Translations under genes and position numbers: made by a program
Notes under the pieces: model-generated
Told to the model about the DNA's origin: nothing
What the model saw: the letters and a program-made list of their open reading frames with translations, nothing else
The model's database searches: none
Source of the DNA: Iris pallida
Lineage: Eukaryota > Streptophyta > Magnoliopsida > Asparagales > Iridaceae
Length of the DNA: 64,000 nt
Assembly: GCA_029216955.1 (NCBI GenBank)
Contig: JANAVB010015600.1
Coordinates: 33,036,459-33,100,458 of the forward strand
Direction of reading: 5' to 3'
Part shown: piece after piece, positions 10,690 to 21,263 of the stretch
How the letters are laid out: each line of letters opens with the position of its first letter
How positions within the stretch are numbered: position 1 is the first letter of the stretch

Positions 10690-12811
10690 CTCTCTAACGA
10701 AGAAGGAAAAAAGAGCTCTGAGGAAGAAGAAGAAAGCTTTGGCAGAAAGTAGAAGACTCTCTCTCCTTACAGTCGTTTCGGGTCTCGTGAAACCAACAGC
10801 TGCTTATCTTCAAATGATCATCATTAATCTTTTCTAAGATCGAGGCGTTATCTCTTCCAAAAGATGTATGTGCCCTAGCAGTGTGTGCCTAAGAAACAAA
10901 GCATCCCCACAGCGACGCGAAGAATGACTATACGCCAAGAAGAGCCATGCGCCTAGGCGAAGGGCATGTGTCCCGAGTCATTACTTCCCATGCTTCTTGT
11001 TCAAAGTCTTCCAAAACTTGACAAAAAGTTTTGAAAACTTTGAAGGGGTCTTGTAGAAGCATAGAATTTCAGGCGTATCTATAGGCCAGAATTCCTATGT
11101 GCTCAACCCAACCATGTGACCAACTCAAATGCGTCAGGAAGCTCAAATAGATACATGGCACAACAAAGAACAGTACAAGTTTAAAGACATTAAACATAAG
11201 GCTTTTATTTCATATGAAAGTCTATTACATGTCTAAAGAAAGGCTTTACAAAGGAGAACTTCTACAAAAAAAAAGATCCTAAAGCTATAGCCAGGCGCAG
11301 CAACTGCCATGCGCCCCATGCCAGGTGCATCATCCGTTAGACGCATCACTTTGATGTCTCATCCAGGTGCATCGTCTCGTCATTATGGCGCAGGCGCATC
11401 AGCACCAATCAGCCCTTGTCTAGCACGAGGAGGAGCTCTCCTAGCTCGACAAAGATCGTGGCACGATGCCCCGGTCTTCGGAAGCAACAGGCACACTCGG
11501 CAGCCTGTGGCTCTTCCAGTATAACAAAAGGCGGAGGCCTGTTGTCGGGACTCGACGATCCTGATATTTAGATGCAACAGGCACCATCGGCCTGTGTCAA
11601 GACGCGACTATCCCGATATTTGGATACAACAAACAGCATCACGGAAGCTCAGAGCGACGGAAAGACTGGGGCAGCGCATCTTCACCCTCGGAAAGAGCTT
11701 GAGCTCGGCATTTCCTAAGGCGGAGCTCCGGCCAAGTATATCTTCATATCAAAATGAAGAATAAAAGCAAAGCTTTCCTTCATGCGGCTATTTATAAGCA
11801 CGGGCAGCCTACACCCGAGTGCCAAATAGCCAATGTTCCAAATTCCATGCAATAAATTTGTATAAATAGCAAATGCATCCGTCTTCTCGTATTCAGCTAA
11901 GTCAAGGCAACCATTAATGCCTCGAGGAACTCAACAGGCGGGCCAAAGAGGATGTGGCACATTAGCAGATGCACCGTCGATATCATGCGCTCCCCATGGA
12001 TATGCCTAACGGGCCATGGATTCATGCGCCCAGATTGGCACTAACCAATACAACCCTCTCCATCAAGCATTTAATGCTGAATGACAAAGGCGTTGAAGCA
12101 TTCCAAGAGCCATCCAATCAGCAGCCCTTTACAGAAAATGAAGAACCGCTGATGTCAGCACCATCATTACACCTTGGGTCGGTAATAACTGCCGAATGGC
12201 CGATCGATCATTCGTATGTGCCTCGTGGCCATGCGCCCAGAAGACTACGTACGCCCAGTGGTCATACGCCCCCTCAGCTCACTTCTGATCTCAAGCAAAT
12301 GAAGACTAAGCTCTGCATGTGTCTCAAAAGCCATGCGCTTGAACTTGCTCATGACTCCTAAAAATCATGAAACCAAGTCGCCTCCCCTGCACCTGATCCT
12401 AGGAGCACCCTGATGTGAAGCTCTACATGTGCCTCAAAAGCCATGCGTCCAGACTTGTCTATGATGCCTAAAACTCATAGGACTAAGTCTCCTCCATGCG
12501 CCCGATCCAAGGCGCACCCTGACAGATTACTCTCCTCCAAAACTGAGATCTTTGAGCTACAGGCATACGCCATGCATCCATTTACTCAGTTCTATTCAAA
12601 AAATGGGTGCTAACCACCCAATATCTCAACAACAACCAAATCTCAACAACTGTCATGTGTCAGCTCCTCCGTAGTCCAACAAAGCAGTTCGAGCAGATTC
12701 CACTACAACTCGGGGTGCGTCGTCCATGCGCCCCCGCCAGCATCAGCCACGTGGCATTCCCACGTACAGGCACATCTGACATATGTGTGCATGAGCAGCC
12801 AGCCTGCTATC

Positions 12812-12819
12812 TATAAATA
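12812..12819 (+). promoter_or_regulatory. TATA box in the left arm, pointing to the centre
   Basis: TATAAATA follows a GC-rich array and precedes AGAGAGATATATATACAGAC-type leader sequence. Its mirror copy is in the right arm near 22806-22813. Each arm also has a TATA-like box facing outward (about 11791-11798 on the minus strand, 23809-23816 on the plus strand). Function is inferred only from sequence. Confidence 0.35.
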
Positions 12820-13199
12820 GAAGGATCACTCCTTTATGACGGATACGAACAGAGAGAGATATATATACAGACAGACTATTATATCCACATACATAGGCCA
12901 GAAGAGACACTCAACGTCTACTTCTCCTTGCAACGCTCCGACATCCAGAGAAACCCAGACCTTCAGAGAGTTCATGATCTTCGTCAGATCGTCAACAGAG
13001 TCAACGTATTACCACTTGCTCCATAGACACAATGTCGAGATAAAAACAAAAATGTACTCCTAGAAAAATATCTAAGTCCTACATTGTACTCTAAGTCCTA
13101 CATTGGCTCTGAGCTCTGAGCTTCCGTGATAGTGTCTGTTATATCCCTGAAGTTTGAGCAGACTAGTTGATTGATGTTTTTAATTACAAACAGAACAGA

Positions 13200-13342
13200 G
13201 TACAATGTAGGACTTAGATATAGTCCTAGGAGTACATTTTTATTTTTATCTGGGCACTGTGTCGATGAAGCGAGTGATAATACGTTGACTCTATTGACGA
13301 TCTGACGACGATCTTAAACTCTCTGAAGGTCTGGGTTGCTCT
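13200..13342 (+). repeat. Right inverted-repeat arm, inner part
   Basis: This piece is the reverse complement of about 12945-13089 and is cut at 13342 by the SIRE element. It continues directly at 22678 once the element and one target-site copy are removed. Confidence 0.85.
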
Positions 13343-14474
13343 TGTTGGCCCATTCCATGGTCACACCCGATTTCGATAATCGACTTACACTTTAGTCCAT
13401 ATACAAAATATAGACAATGCTGCTAACTATTTCAGGATACATGAAATCTTATTCAACGGACGATGTACTGCATAAATCCAAGCGTCAAAGTCATCAAAAA
13501 TTCTGAAGACTCATTTTCTACTTTTATTCTGTATTTTTACACTTTATTGAGTCTAGGAATTTCTTTGTAAAATCAAGTATGGTATTACTGGCTTAGGGTT
13601 AAAATTATTCTCCTTTCTCTAAACTTATTTTTACCCTTCATATTTTCGATTACAAATATTTCAAAAATATATTTCGAAAATATTCCTTTTCAAATAATTT
13701 TACAAATTACCAAAAACATGTTTCAAAATTTTTTTGTAAAAAGAATTTACAATATCTCCTGACAGAACTCACAGCCGAGTTCGGCCCGAGTTTGGCACGA
13801 ACTCTGACCGAGTTCGGTCAGTTTGTATTCAAACTTCAGTTGCCTCCAAATCTGCGAGCAACGGCTAATTTGCGAGATATTTGCATCCGAACTCTGTCCG
13901 AGTTCTGCCCGAGTTCGGTTGGTGAAAACACCTATAAATAGAGAAGAACTTTTCATTTCAAAACATCAATTCATTCTTCATCTCTTCTCTATTTCATCTC
14001 AAGTGTTTTCTAAGTGATCTAAGAATTTCAAATCTCACCTATACTTCTCTTAGCCAAAAGCCAGTACTATCACATTTGATTTAGAAGTCTTTTGATTATT
14101 CAGAGTTGTAAAGAGGTCGTCAAGTTTCAACAACTATTCCAGTTGTGGAGCTGGTCGTGCGCTCGTCACCAAGCACGGTGTGTGTTGGAGTTGGTCGTGC
14201 ACTCGTCAACAAGCACGGTGGTGTAAGAGTTGCAAGCACTCAGTTAAAGCTTGTGCCTTTAGTGGATTAACATCGAGCAAGAGTACTCGAGACTGGATTA
14301 GTCCTCTCAGAGGGATACCAGTATACATCGCTGTGTTACTGAGTTTGATTCTCCTATCTTTATTTACTGCTCTTACATCATTGCCATAGTTTAATTTTTT
14401 AATTGGTGATTTTATTTCCGCTGCACACACACACTCTATTCACCCCCCCTCTAGAAGTGCTCAACGATCCTACA
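13343..14474 (+). repeat. SIRE 5' LTR
   Basis: Starts TGTTGGCCCATTCC and ends GATCCTACA. It is almost identical to 21545-22677. It holds the CGAGTTCGG motif cluster and the TATA box of the element's promoter. Confidence 0.92.
13774..13940 (+). promoter_or_regulatory. SIRE LTR promoter: CGAGTTCGG cluster and TATA box
   Basis: Several forward and reversed copies of CGAGTTCGG / CCGAACTCG lie between 13774 and 13920. They are followed by CACCTATAAATA, with TATAAATA at 13933-13940. The same 20-mer CGAACTCTGACCGAGTTCGG occurs at 13798-13817 here and at 19719-19738 upstream of the third gene. Confidence 0.6.
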
Positions 14475-14476
14475 AT

Positions 14477-14488
14477 TGGTATCAGAGC
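14477..14488 (+). promoter_or_regulatory. Primer binding site, initiator tRNA-Met type
   Basis: TGGTATCAGAGC lies two bases after the 5' LTR. This is the standard plant sequence complementary to the 3' end of initiator tRNA-Met. Confidence 0.92.
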
Positions 14489-14528
14489 AGGTTATATTCT
14501 TATATAACATATCCTAGAGAGTATATAT

Positions 14529-16355
14529 ATGGCAGCCGTGAAATCTATATTCAACGGTGAAGGGCAATCCACAAATAGACCTCCCCTATTTGATGGAACA
14601 AACTATACATACTGGAAAACACGTATGACTTTCTTTCTAAAGTCTCTAGATTTTGATTTATGGTCAATAGTCATTGATGGATATAAGAAACCACCACCTA
14701 CAGTGGTTGAAGGTATTCTTATGGAAAAGCCGCATGACAAATACACCGATGCTGAAAAAGCAAAGGCTAGTCTTGATGCTCGAGCCATCAATGCACTATT
14801 CTGTGCAATTGACAAAACAGAGTTCAATAGAGTTTCTACCTGTAAGACGTCTCATGAAATTTGGAAACTCCTTGAGGTAACCCATGAAGGGACTTCCCAA
14901 GTCAAGGAATCCAAAATCAGTAGACTGACTCAGGAATATGAATCTTTTAAAATGAAACCTGGTGAGTCAATTACACAGATGTTTACCCGTTTCCTTGATA
15001 TAACTAATCCCCTTCAATCTCTTGGTAAAGATTACAGCAACCATGAGAAGATCAGGAAAGTGCTGCGGGCTCTAACAAAGAACTGGAATCCAAAAGCCAC
15101 AGCAATCATTGAAGGAAACGATCTCACCACGATGACTCTAGAAACACTGATGGGCAAGTTGATGACTCATGAGCTCGACTTGCAAGACTTTGAAGAGGCC
15201 ACACCAAAGAAAAAGACTATCGCCTTCAAAGCTCAAGCAAGAAAATCAACATGCAATGATTCAGATGAAGAATCATCAAGTGGTGATGAACGTGCCTTAC
15301 TTGTGAAGAACTTCAAGAAATATCTAAAGTTCACAAGCAGAAAGAAGAAAGACATCCAAGAAAGCAATGAAGACGAGACAATATGCTTCGGATGCAAGAA
15401 ATCAGGGCACATGAAGAAGGACTGTCCAGCTACCAAGAAGAGCAGTCCATATGATCGGTCAAGATCAAACAGAAGATCCACATCTGGCCGAAAGTATGCC
15501 AACACAAGCATCTGGCACGAGAGTGATGCCAGTGACTCAGAAGAAGAAGACAGACCCTGCAACAATGCAAATGTTTGTCTTATGGCATTCGAAAAGGTAT
15601 CATCTAATCCTCTGTTTGATGAGTTTACTTTTGATGAACTAGAGACTGCCTTTAGCGATTTACTTGAAGATCACAAAATTGTGCTCGACAAGTATAAGCA
15701 ATCTCGAAAAGAGATAAAGGCACACACAGCCGAGATAGCTAGATTGTCTAATCTTCTTCAAGATATTAAAGAGACATCTACTACCGGTAACACGGAAGAG
15801 ATAGCCAAACTCAAGGTAGACTATCATGAGGCTATCCTCACTATTCAAAAGAAAGAAAGAGATTATGGTAAGATGCAAAAACTGTATGACACAGAGAAGA
15901 GAATGCACTTAGTAACAGAACACAGACTCTCAGTTATGACTGCTAAATATGAAGAGTCTATTGCGATTTCTAAAAAGTTAGAAATCAAGTTAGGCAAACA
16001 GGCAATACCTGTGACAGAGCCTAATTTTAGTCCTAATGCTAAGCATACACCTAAGAGGACTAAGAACAAGAAAGCACATAAGAAACACGAATATCATCAT
16101 GCTTTCACTTATAGGTTCTCCAAGAAACCAAACAAGCATGTGAACTCAGTTTCAACCTCATCTGGTTCTAAACTGACTTGCACGTATTGTGGTACACATG
16201 GTCATATATCACAATATTGTCTTGCAAGAAAACTTGTTGATAACCATACTTTAGTCTGGAGACCTAAAGCTAATCAGCATGGACCCTTCAGAAAATGGGT
16301 ACCAAAGGATTCATCTACTTGTTTTATAGGTCGACCCTCAACCCTCTCATGCTAG
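14529..16355 (+). CDS. gag: SIRE gag polyprotein, intact frame
   Basis: 608 residues from ATG at 14529. The N-terminal part (MAAVKSIFNGEGQS ... PPLFDGTNYTYWKTRM) and a UBN2-type gag domain (about residues 60-230) are followed by a CCHC knuckle CFGCKKSGHMKKDC at about residue 285. A Glu/Lys-rich probable coiled coil (about 380-500) and a second knuckle CTYCGTHGHISQYC at about 551 complete it. Two knuckles and a long gag fit SIRE-lineage elements. The protein would assemble the particle and bind element RNA. It ends at a TAG (16353-16355) just where the protease motif begins in the +1 frame, with an overlap of about 27 bases. Whether this is an indel or a natural frameshift site cannot be told from one copy. 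Confidence 0.88.
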   Translation: MAAVKSIFNGEGQSTNRPPLFDGTNYTYWKTRMTFFLKSLDFDLWSIVIDGYKKPPPTVVEGILMEKPHDKYTDAEKAKASLDARAINALFCAIDKTEFNRVSTCKTSHEIWKLLEVTHEGTSQVKESKISRLTQEYESFKMKPGESITQMFTRFLDITNPLQSLGKDYSNHEKIRKVLRALTKNWNPKATAIIEGNDLTTMTLETLMGKLMTHELDLQDFEEATPKKKTIAFKAQARKSTCNDSDEESSSGDERALLVKNFKKYLKFTSRKKKDIQESNEDETICFGCKKSGHMKKDCPATKKSSPYDRSRSNRRSTSGRKYANTSIWHESDASDSEEEDRPCNNANVCLMAFEKVSSNPLFDEFTFDELETAFSDLLEDHKIVLDKYKQSRKEIKAHTAEIARLSNLLQDIKETSTTGNTEEIAKLKVDYHEAILTIQKKERDYGKMQKLYDTEKRMHLVTEHRLSVMTAKYEESIAISKKLEIKLGKQAIPVTEPNFSPNAKHTPKRTKNKKAHKKHEYHHAFTYRFSKKPNKHVNSVSTSSGSKLTCTYCGTHGHISQYCLARKLVDNHTLVWRPKANQHGPFRKWVPKDSSTCFIGRPSTLSC

Positions 16356-17940
16356 AAGCAAATGGATCCTCGATAGCGGATGTTCGCGACACATGACTGG
16401 TGATGCATCTTTATTCGCTACGCTATCGATGAAGAAAGAAGGATACGTCTCCTTCGGAAATAACTTGAGAGGTGACATTATAGGTAATGGCACTGTAGGT
16501 ATGTCTCCTTACCCTATAATAAAAGATGTTTGTCTAGTAACCGAATTGAAACATAACCTATTGAGCATAAGTCACTTGGCAGATAATGGTTATGGTATCA
16601 ATTTTGTGAAAGATAAATGTACTATATATGATATGTCATCGGGTGATCCCATATATAAAGGGATTAGAGAAGACAATATATATGTTTTCTTTTTGGAGAA
16701 TACTAATAATGCAGGAAGGTGTCTAGTAGCCAATCAAAATGAAAGCTGGCTATGGCACATGAGACTAGGACATGCAAACATGGATACTATCTCACGCCTG
16801 AACACAAAGAAGTTGGTAAAAGGACTCCCAGAAATTCCATTCAAGAGAGACATGGTATGTGCTGACTGTGAAAAGAACAAAGCACATAGGTCATCTTTTA
16901 AATCCATCAACGCTGTAAGTACTTCGAGACCTTTGCAGTTGATTCATATGGATTTATTTGGTCCTAGTAGAGTCGCTAGTCTTGGCGGTAAACTCTATGC
17001 TTTTGTCATTGTTGATGATTTCTCTCGTTTTACATGGGTTTACTTTTTATCAAACAAAAGTGATGCAATTTTTGAATTTTAGATATTTTGTAAAAAGGTT
17101 CAAAACGAAAAAGGCTTCATGATTACTTGTATCCGAAGTGATCATGGTGGCGAATTCGAAAATACTGATTTCAAAAAGTTCTGTGATGATAGTGGATACT
17201 ACCACGAATTTTCTTGTCCTAGAACTCCCCAATAGAATGGTGTTGTGGAGCGGAAGAATCGTACTCTAAGCGAAATGGCTAGAGTCATGCTTAATCAGCA
17301 TAATCTTCCTAAATATTTTTGGGCAGAAGCTGTTAGTACAGCCTGTCATATTTTAAATAGGGTGTTAATTCGACCTATATCGAAGAAAACACCATATGAG
17401 CTTTGGTTTGGAAGAATTCCAAACATATCTTATTTTAAAGTTTTTGGTTGTCGCTGTTTCATCCTGAACACCAAGGATAACTTGGGTAAGTTCGACTTGA
17501 AAGCAAATGACGGGATATTTCTTGGATATGCTGCTAAGAGTAAAGGATATAGAATTTTCAATAAAAGATCTTTGATTGTTGAAGAAAGTGTTAATGTTAC
17601 CTTTGATGAGTTGAATAGTCATAGATCTAGCGACAGTGATGATGAAGATGCACCTACAAAGACAAAGAAGAGTTCTGAGAAAGATCCTACCCAAGAGGCA
17701 AGAACCGATAAAAGTCCTGAAGATGCAGGAACTGAGAAGAGCCTTGTGAAAGGTATGGCCCAAAGATTCGAATCATTAAGATTCAAACCAGATCATCCAG
17801 AAACTCTCATAATAGGTGATGTATCCAAAGGTGTAAGTACTCGTTCATCTCTTAGAGATTCTGAGGTAGCAGCTAATGTAGCATTTATTTCTCAAATAGA
17901 ACCTAAGAATGTTGATGAGGCTTTTTCTGATGAATTTTAG
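16329..17940 (+). pseudogene. pol: SIRE protease and integrase, two internal stops
   Basis: The frame opens at 16329, +1 relative to gag. The protease motif ILDSGCSRHMTG lies at about 16366-16401. Then come the pre-integrase block (WLWHMRLGHANM ... CADCEKNK, about 16750-16880) and the integrase core (HMDLFGP, SDHGGEF, ERKNRTL). Its C-terminal WFGRIPNISYFKVFGC block is intact. TAG stops at 17080-17082 and 17233-17235 keep the same frame; the second replaces the conserved Gln of the TPQQNGV motif. A third TAG at 17938-17940 separates this from the RT part and sits where Trp is expected. All three are explained by single C-to-T or G-to-A changes. Confidence 0.85.
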
Positions 17941-17949
17941 ATTTCTGCC

Positions 17950-19431
17950 ATGCAAGAGGAACTTAATCAATTTGAGAGAAACCAAGTTTGGGAACTCGTT
18001 CCTAAACCTATTGGTCAATCGATAATTGGTACCAAATGGGTGTTCCGAAATAAACTTAGTGAAGATGGTCAAGTTCTACGTAACAAAGCATGTCTAGTTG
18101 CACAAGGTTATAATCAAGAAGAAGGAATTGATTATGATGAGACCTATGCTCCTGTTGCTAGACTAGAAGCCATTCGCATGTTTTGTGCTTTTGCTTGTTT
18201 TAATGATTTCAAACTTTTTCAAATGGACGTGAAAAGCGCATTTTTAAATAGATTTTTAAAAGAAGAAGTTTTTGTGAAACAACCCCCTGGTTTTGAAGAT
18301 TTTCAAAAACCTGATCACGTCTTCAAGCTTAAGAAAGCACTCTATGGACTCAAACAAGCACCTCGTGCTTGGTATGAACGCCTAAGCGCCTTCTTACTTG
18401 ATAATGGTTTTTCAAAAGGCAAGATTGATACTACTCTTTTTATTAAATCTTTGAATAATGATATACTTCTAGTACAAATTTATGTAGATGACATCATCTT
18501 TGGTTCTACTAATGAACAACTTTGTCAAGAATTTGCCAAGTGTATGCAGAGTGAATTTGAAATGAGCATGATAGGAGAGCTGAACTTCTTCCTTGGATTG
18601 CAAATCAAACAACACTCAAACGGAACGTTCATCAACCAAGCCAAGTACACGAAGGACATACTGAAGAAGTACAACTTCGAGAATGTGAAGCCAATTGGGA
18701 CGCCTATGGCTACAGCTACAAAGCTTGATACTGATGAAAGTGGCAAACCTGTTGATCAGCGTAAGTATCGAGGTATGATTGGTAGTCTATTATATTTAAC
18801 TGCTAGTCGCCCTGATATTATGTTTAGTGTTTGCATATGTGCACGATATCAGGCAAACCCTAAGGAATCACATTTTAGTGCCGTTAAGCGTATCTTCCGA
18901 TACCTTAAAGGAACTTCTACAGTTGGCTTATGGTATCCCAAAACCAAATCCTTTGACCTTATAGGTTACTCGGATGCGGATTTTGCTGGATGCAAAGTGG
19001 ACCGTAAAAGTACCAGTGGTACATGTCATTTCTTGGGAAAAGCCCTAGTCTCTTGGTTTAGCAAGAAACAAAATTCAGTAGCATTATCAACAACTGAGGC
19101 TGAGTATATCGCCGCAGGACGTTGTTGTGCTCAAATTTTGTGGATGAAGCAAACCTTAGAGGACTATAATCTGCACTATACAAATGTTCCTATATACTGT
19201 GACAACACTAGTGCAATTAATTTAACTAAGAACCCTATCTGTCATTCACGCACAAAGCACATAGAAGTTAGACATCATTTTCTACGTGATCATCAACAAC
19301 ACGGGGATATTTGCTTAACATTTATTAATACTGAACATCAACTAGCAGATATTTTCACTAAACCTTTGGCTGAAGACCGTTTTAACATCTTGAGGCGTGA
19401 GCTCGGCATTCTTGAATTCTCGGATTCTTAA
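17950..19431 (+). CDS. pol: SIRE reverse transcriptase and RNase H
   Basis: An uninterrupted 493-codon stretch, in frame with the upstream pol after a TAG. RT landmarks: VWELVP (13-18), GTKWVFRNK (27-35), DETYAPVAR (63-71), DVKSAFLN (93-100), LYGLKQAPRAWY (131-142) and catalytic YVDD at 178-181. RNase H landmarks: YSDADFAG, STTEAEY, IYCDNTSA and HQLADIFTKPL. The family's usual Arg in RNKARLVAQGY is Cys here and the Gly of FLNGFL is Arg, both single transitions, so some activity loss is likely. With the upstream TAG it would not be made as part of a normal polyprotein. Confidence 0.88.
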   Translation: MQEELNQFERNQVWELVPKPIGQSIIGTKWVFRNKLSEDGQVLRNKACLVAQGYNQEEGIDYDETYAPVARLEAIRMFCAFACFNDFKLFQMDVKSAFLNRFLKEEVFVKQPPGFEDFQKPDHVFKLKKALYGLKQAPRAWYERLSAFLLDNGFSKGKIDTTLFIKSLNNDILLVQIYVDDIIFGSTNEQLCQEFAKCMQSEFEMSMIGELNFFLGLQIKQHSNGTFINQAKYTKDILKKYNFENVKPIGTPMATATKLDTDESGKPVDQRKYRGMIGSLLYLTASRPDIMFSVCICARYQANPKESHFSAVKRIFRYLKGTSTVGLWYPKTKSFDLIGYSDADFAGCKVDRKSTSGTCHFLGKALVSWFSKKQNSVALSTTEAEYIAAGRCCAQILWMKQTLEDYNLHYTNVPIYCDNTSAINLTKNPICHSRTKHIEVRHHFLRDHQQHGDICLTFINTEHQLADIFTKPLAEDRFNILRRELGILEFSDS

Positions 19432-19704
19432 AAAATATGGTAATTAAATATTGTATTTATGACTTGATAATTTATTATCTAATGAAAATTATTTTTGGGG
19501 ACAAACTTACAAAGGATTTGTCTGTCACCACGACTACGGTCGAAGCGAAGCGGTACTTAAGAGTTCCCCGGTGAACCACCGTTAGCTGGGACAATCCCTA
19601 CAGTTAACCTAAAAATAACAGCAAATTAGTTAATAAAACAGTCAAACATCATAATTACAAACTTTATTTCACCTGACTGCTTTAACTGTCTCGGGAATAC
19701 AAGT
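19432..19704 (+). other. Spacer after SIRE pol
   Basis: Non-coding spacer between the end of pol and the internal promoter-like module of the third gene. I see no reading frame or repeat of note in it. Confidence 0.5.
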
Positions 19705-19812
19705 GGCCGAACTCGGCCCGAACTCTGACCGAGTTCGGACCGAATTCGGACCGAGTTCGGTCGGTGCTGTGATGGTTCCAGAACCGAACAGCCGGCCCTA
19801 GCACCTATAAAA
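19705..19812 (+). promoter_or_regulatory. Internal promoter-like module upstream of the third SIRE gene
   Basis: CCGAACTCGG, CGAGTTCGG and CGAATTCGG repeats cluster at 19708-19762 and are followed by CACCTATAAAA, with TATAAAA at 19806-19812. The arrangement copies that of the LTR promoter, including an identical 20-mer (19719-19738). The TATA box is about 115 bp before the ATG of the next gene. This suggests separate transcription of that gene. It is an inference from sequence only. Confidence 0.55.
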
Positions 19813-19926
19813 TCCACCCTTTCTTCCACTATTTCTCCACACCAAAACGAGAAATAGCTCTACCTCCTTCTAGAAGACTTTCCTCCTCCCTCCGGGCAAG
19901 GCTTCGACGATCTTCTCTATCTCCAC

Positions 19927-21129
19927 ATGGCTCCGAAGCGTCAGCGAGGAAATTCTTCCCAGGGTGCTTCCTCATCTTCCGACTACACTCCAGCAAGTCT
20001 GTTCAGTCCAGCCAAACCTAGAGATCCCGAGGAATTCGATGGCACTCTGTTTTCCGACATAGACTTTTCTAATCTCTGGTTTGATTCCTTTTCTCTACGT
20101 CGTATTTGTACTGGAGCTTTTGTCAACTTTATAATCTTCTTTGAATATGCTCCTATTTTTGAACAACTTGGATTTCGCGACTTTTTCGAAGTCCAAGATA
20201 ATATTTACGACAATGCTGTCCGGATGTTCTACTGCAACTTGCAAGTACAACAAAACGGAAATTTCTATTCCTGCATTGCTGGACAGGAACTAGAATTTAG
20301 CGCCACCGATATCAGTGAATATTTTCACGTTCCTGATCTTGGTGATGCTCTTGTTGACATCTACCATATTCAGTTTCCTGCCGATGTTACTTTAGCTTCT
20401 TTTAGGGAATTGATTTGTCACCCCACTCCTCCTCCTCGGAGAATATTTTCTAGACATCTTAACCAAAATTTCTACGAACTTCATCGCATGATTTTCTCAG
20501 CCCTTCTTCCGAAGAAAGGCTCTACTGATGAGGTCACATTTTTGGAACTCTCTGCTTTGTATCACATTCATTTTGGAATTCCCTTCTCAATTCCAAAAAC
20601 CATGATGTCTTGGATGCTCAACTGCAAGAATGCAGGTAGGAACCTTGTTTTTCCTATGCACCTTGCGAGTATCTTTCGCCGTTTCGAGATTGATCTTGAA
20701 ACGTGTGCTATTTCTTCTACTTCTGTTGAGTTGACCCGCTCTCGTCGGTTTCCTCAACCTTCCGGTGCTGCTCCTGCTGACCCAGTTGCTGATGCTGAGG
20801 CCCCTCCAGCAGATGCTCCTCCTGCTCCGGCCCCTGCTCCAGGACTCGATCATGCATTCTACCAGCGATTCGATGAGTTCGTTGCGGTTTCCACGCAACG
20901 TTATCAGGACTCAGAGTTCCGGCACATTTCTCAGGCCCAGGTGCTGAGAAACAGTATTGCCGACCTCCATTACAGCCTGGTGCATGATCCAGCCCATCCA
21001 CTTACTATCCTTCCACACCCTGCTTTCCCTGGTCCTCGTTTTACTGATGAGACTACTTTTCAGTACTTCGACCCGACCACTGCCTATTTTCCTCATGATC
21101 CTCCCGGTGCAGATGACGCAGAGTTGTGA
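19927..21129 (+). CDS. Third SIRE reading frame, plant Transposase_32-like protein
   Basis: 400 residues from ATG at 19927, uninterrupted. A basic Ser-rich start (MAPKRQRGNSSQGASSSS) is followed by a globular region (about 30-270). That region contains YDNAVRMFYCNL, AGQELEFSATDISEYF, RMIFSALLPKKG and NLVFPMHLASIFRRF. This layout recalls the 'putative plant transposon protein' (Transposase_32) family found in many plant retrotransposon genes. A Pro/Ala-rich linker (about 278-305) and a C-terminal tail follow. Its place after pol matches the envelope-like gene of SIRE elements. I see no signal peptide or membrane segment in it, so an envelope function is not supported. Its frame is intact although pol is broken. 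Function unknown. Confidence 0.7.
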   Translation: MAPKRQRGNSSQGASSSSDYTPASLFSPAKPRDPEEFDGTLFSDIDFSNLWFDSFSLRRICTGAFVNFIIFFEYAPIFEQLGFRDFFEVQDNIYDNAVRMFYCNLQVQQNGNFYSCIAGQELEFSATDISEYFHVPDLGDALVDIYHIQFPADVTLASFRELICHPTPPPRRIFSRHLNQNFYELHRMIFSALLPKKGSTDEVTFLELSALYHIHFGIPFSIPKTMMSWMLNCKNAGRNLVFPMHLASIFRRFEIDLETCAISSTSVELTRSRRFPQPSGAAPADPVADAEAPPADAPPAPAPAPGLDHAFYQRFDEFVAVSTQRYQDSEFRHISQAQVLRNSIADLHYSLVHDPAHPLTILPHPAFPGPRFTDETTFQYFDPTTAYFPHDPPGADDAEL

Positions 21130-21263
21130 TATGGTTTCAGCCATAGGATAGTGGATTTTGTTTAGTTTTGATGCAGTTTATGTAGTACTTTTATTTTTCT
21201 TGTCTAAACTGTTTCAGTTAGACATTTATCAGTTGTACAAGTTGATTTTCTAGTGGAATATTT

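Larger units (their letters stand above)
10497..13089 (-). repeat. Left arm of a ~2.6-kb inverted repeat
   Basis: The arm pairs with 13200-13342 plus 22678-25136 in reverse orientation. Matching landmarks include the start of the mobile-domain gene (10689 versus 24943), the phrase at 11066-11300 versus 24290-24480, and the TATA-containing segment at 12812 versus 22813. The word ATGCGCC and variants recur throughout. The left arm lacks about 60 bp present at 24800-24859, which removes the gene's TATA box. The 110-bp spacer between arms is 13090-13199. Between exon-1 copy and spacer there is no believable gene; the 130-codon frame at 11969-12361 lies in this repeat and is probably fortuitous. 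Confidence 0.85.

Noticed and set aside
11969..12361. 130-codon plus-strand frame in the left inverted-repeat arm
   Set aside because: The mirror copy in the right arm (minus strand, 23312-23566) is only partly open and the sequence is made of ATGCGCC word repeats; no domain is recognised.
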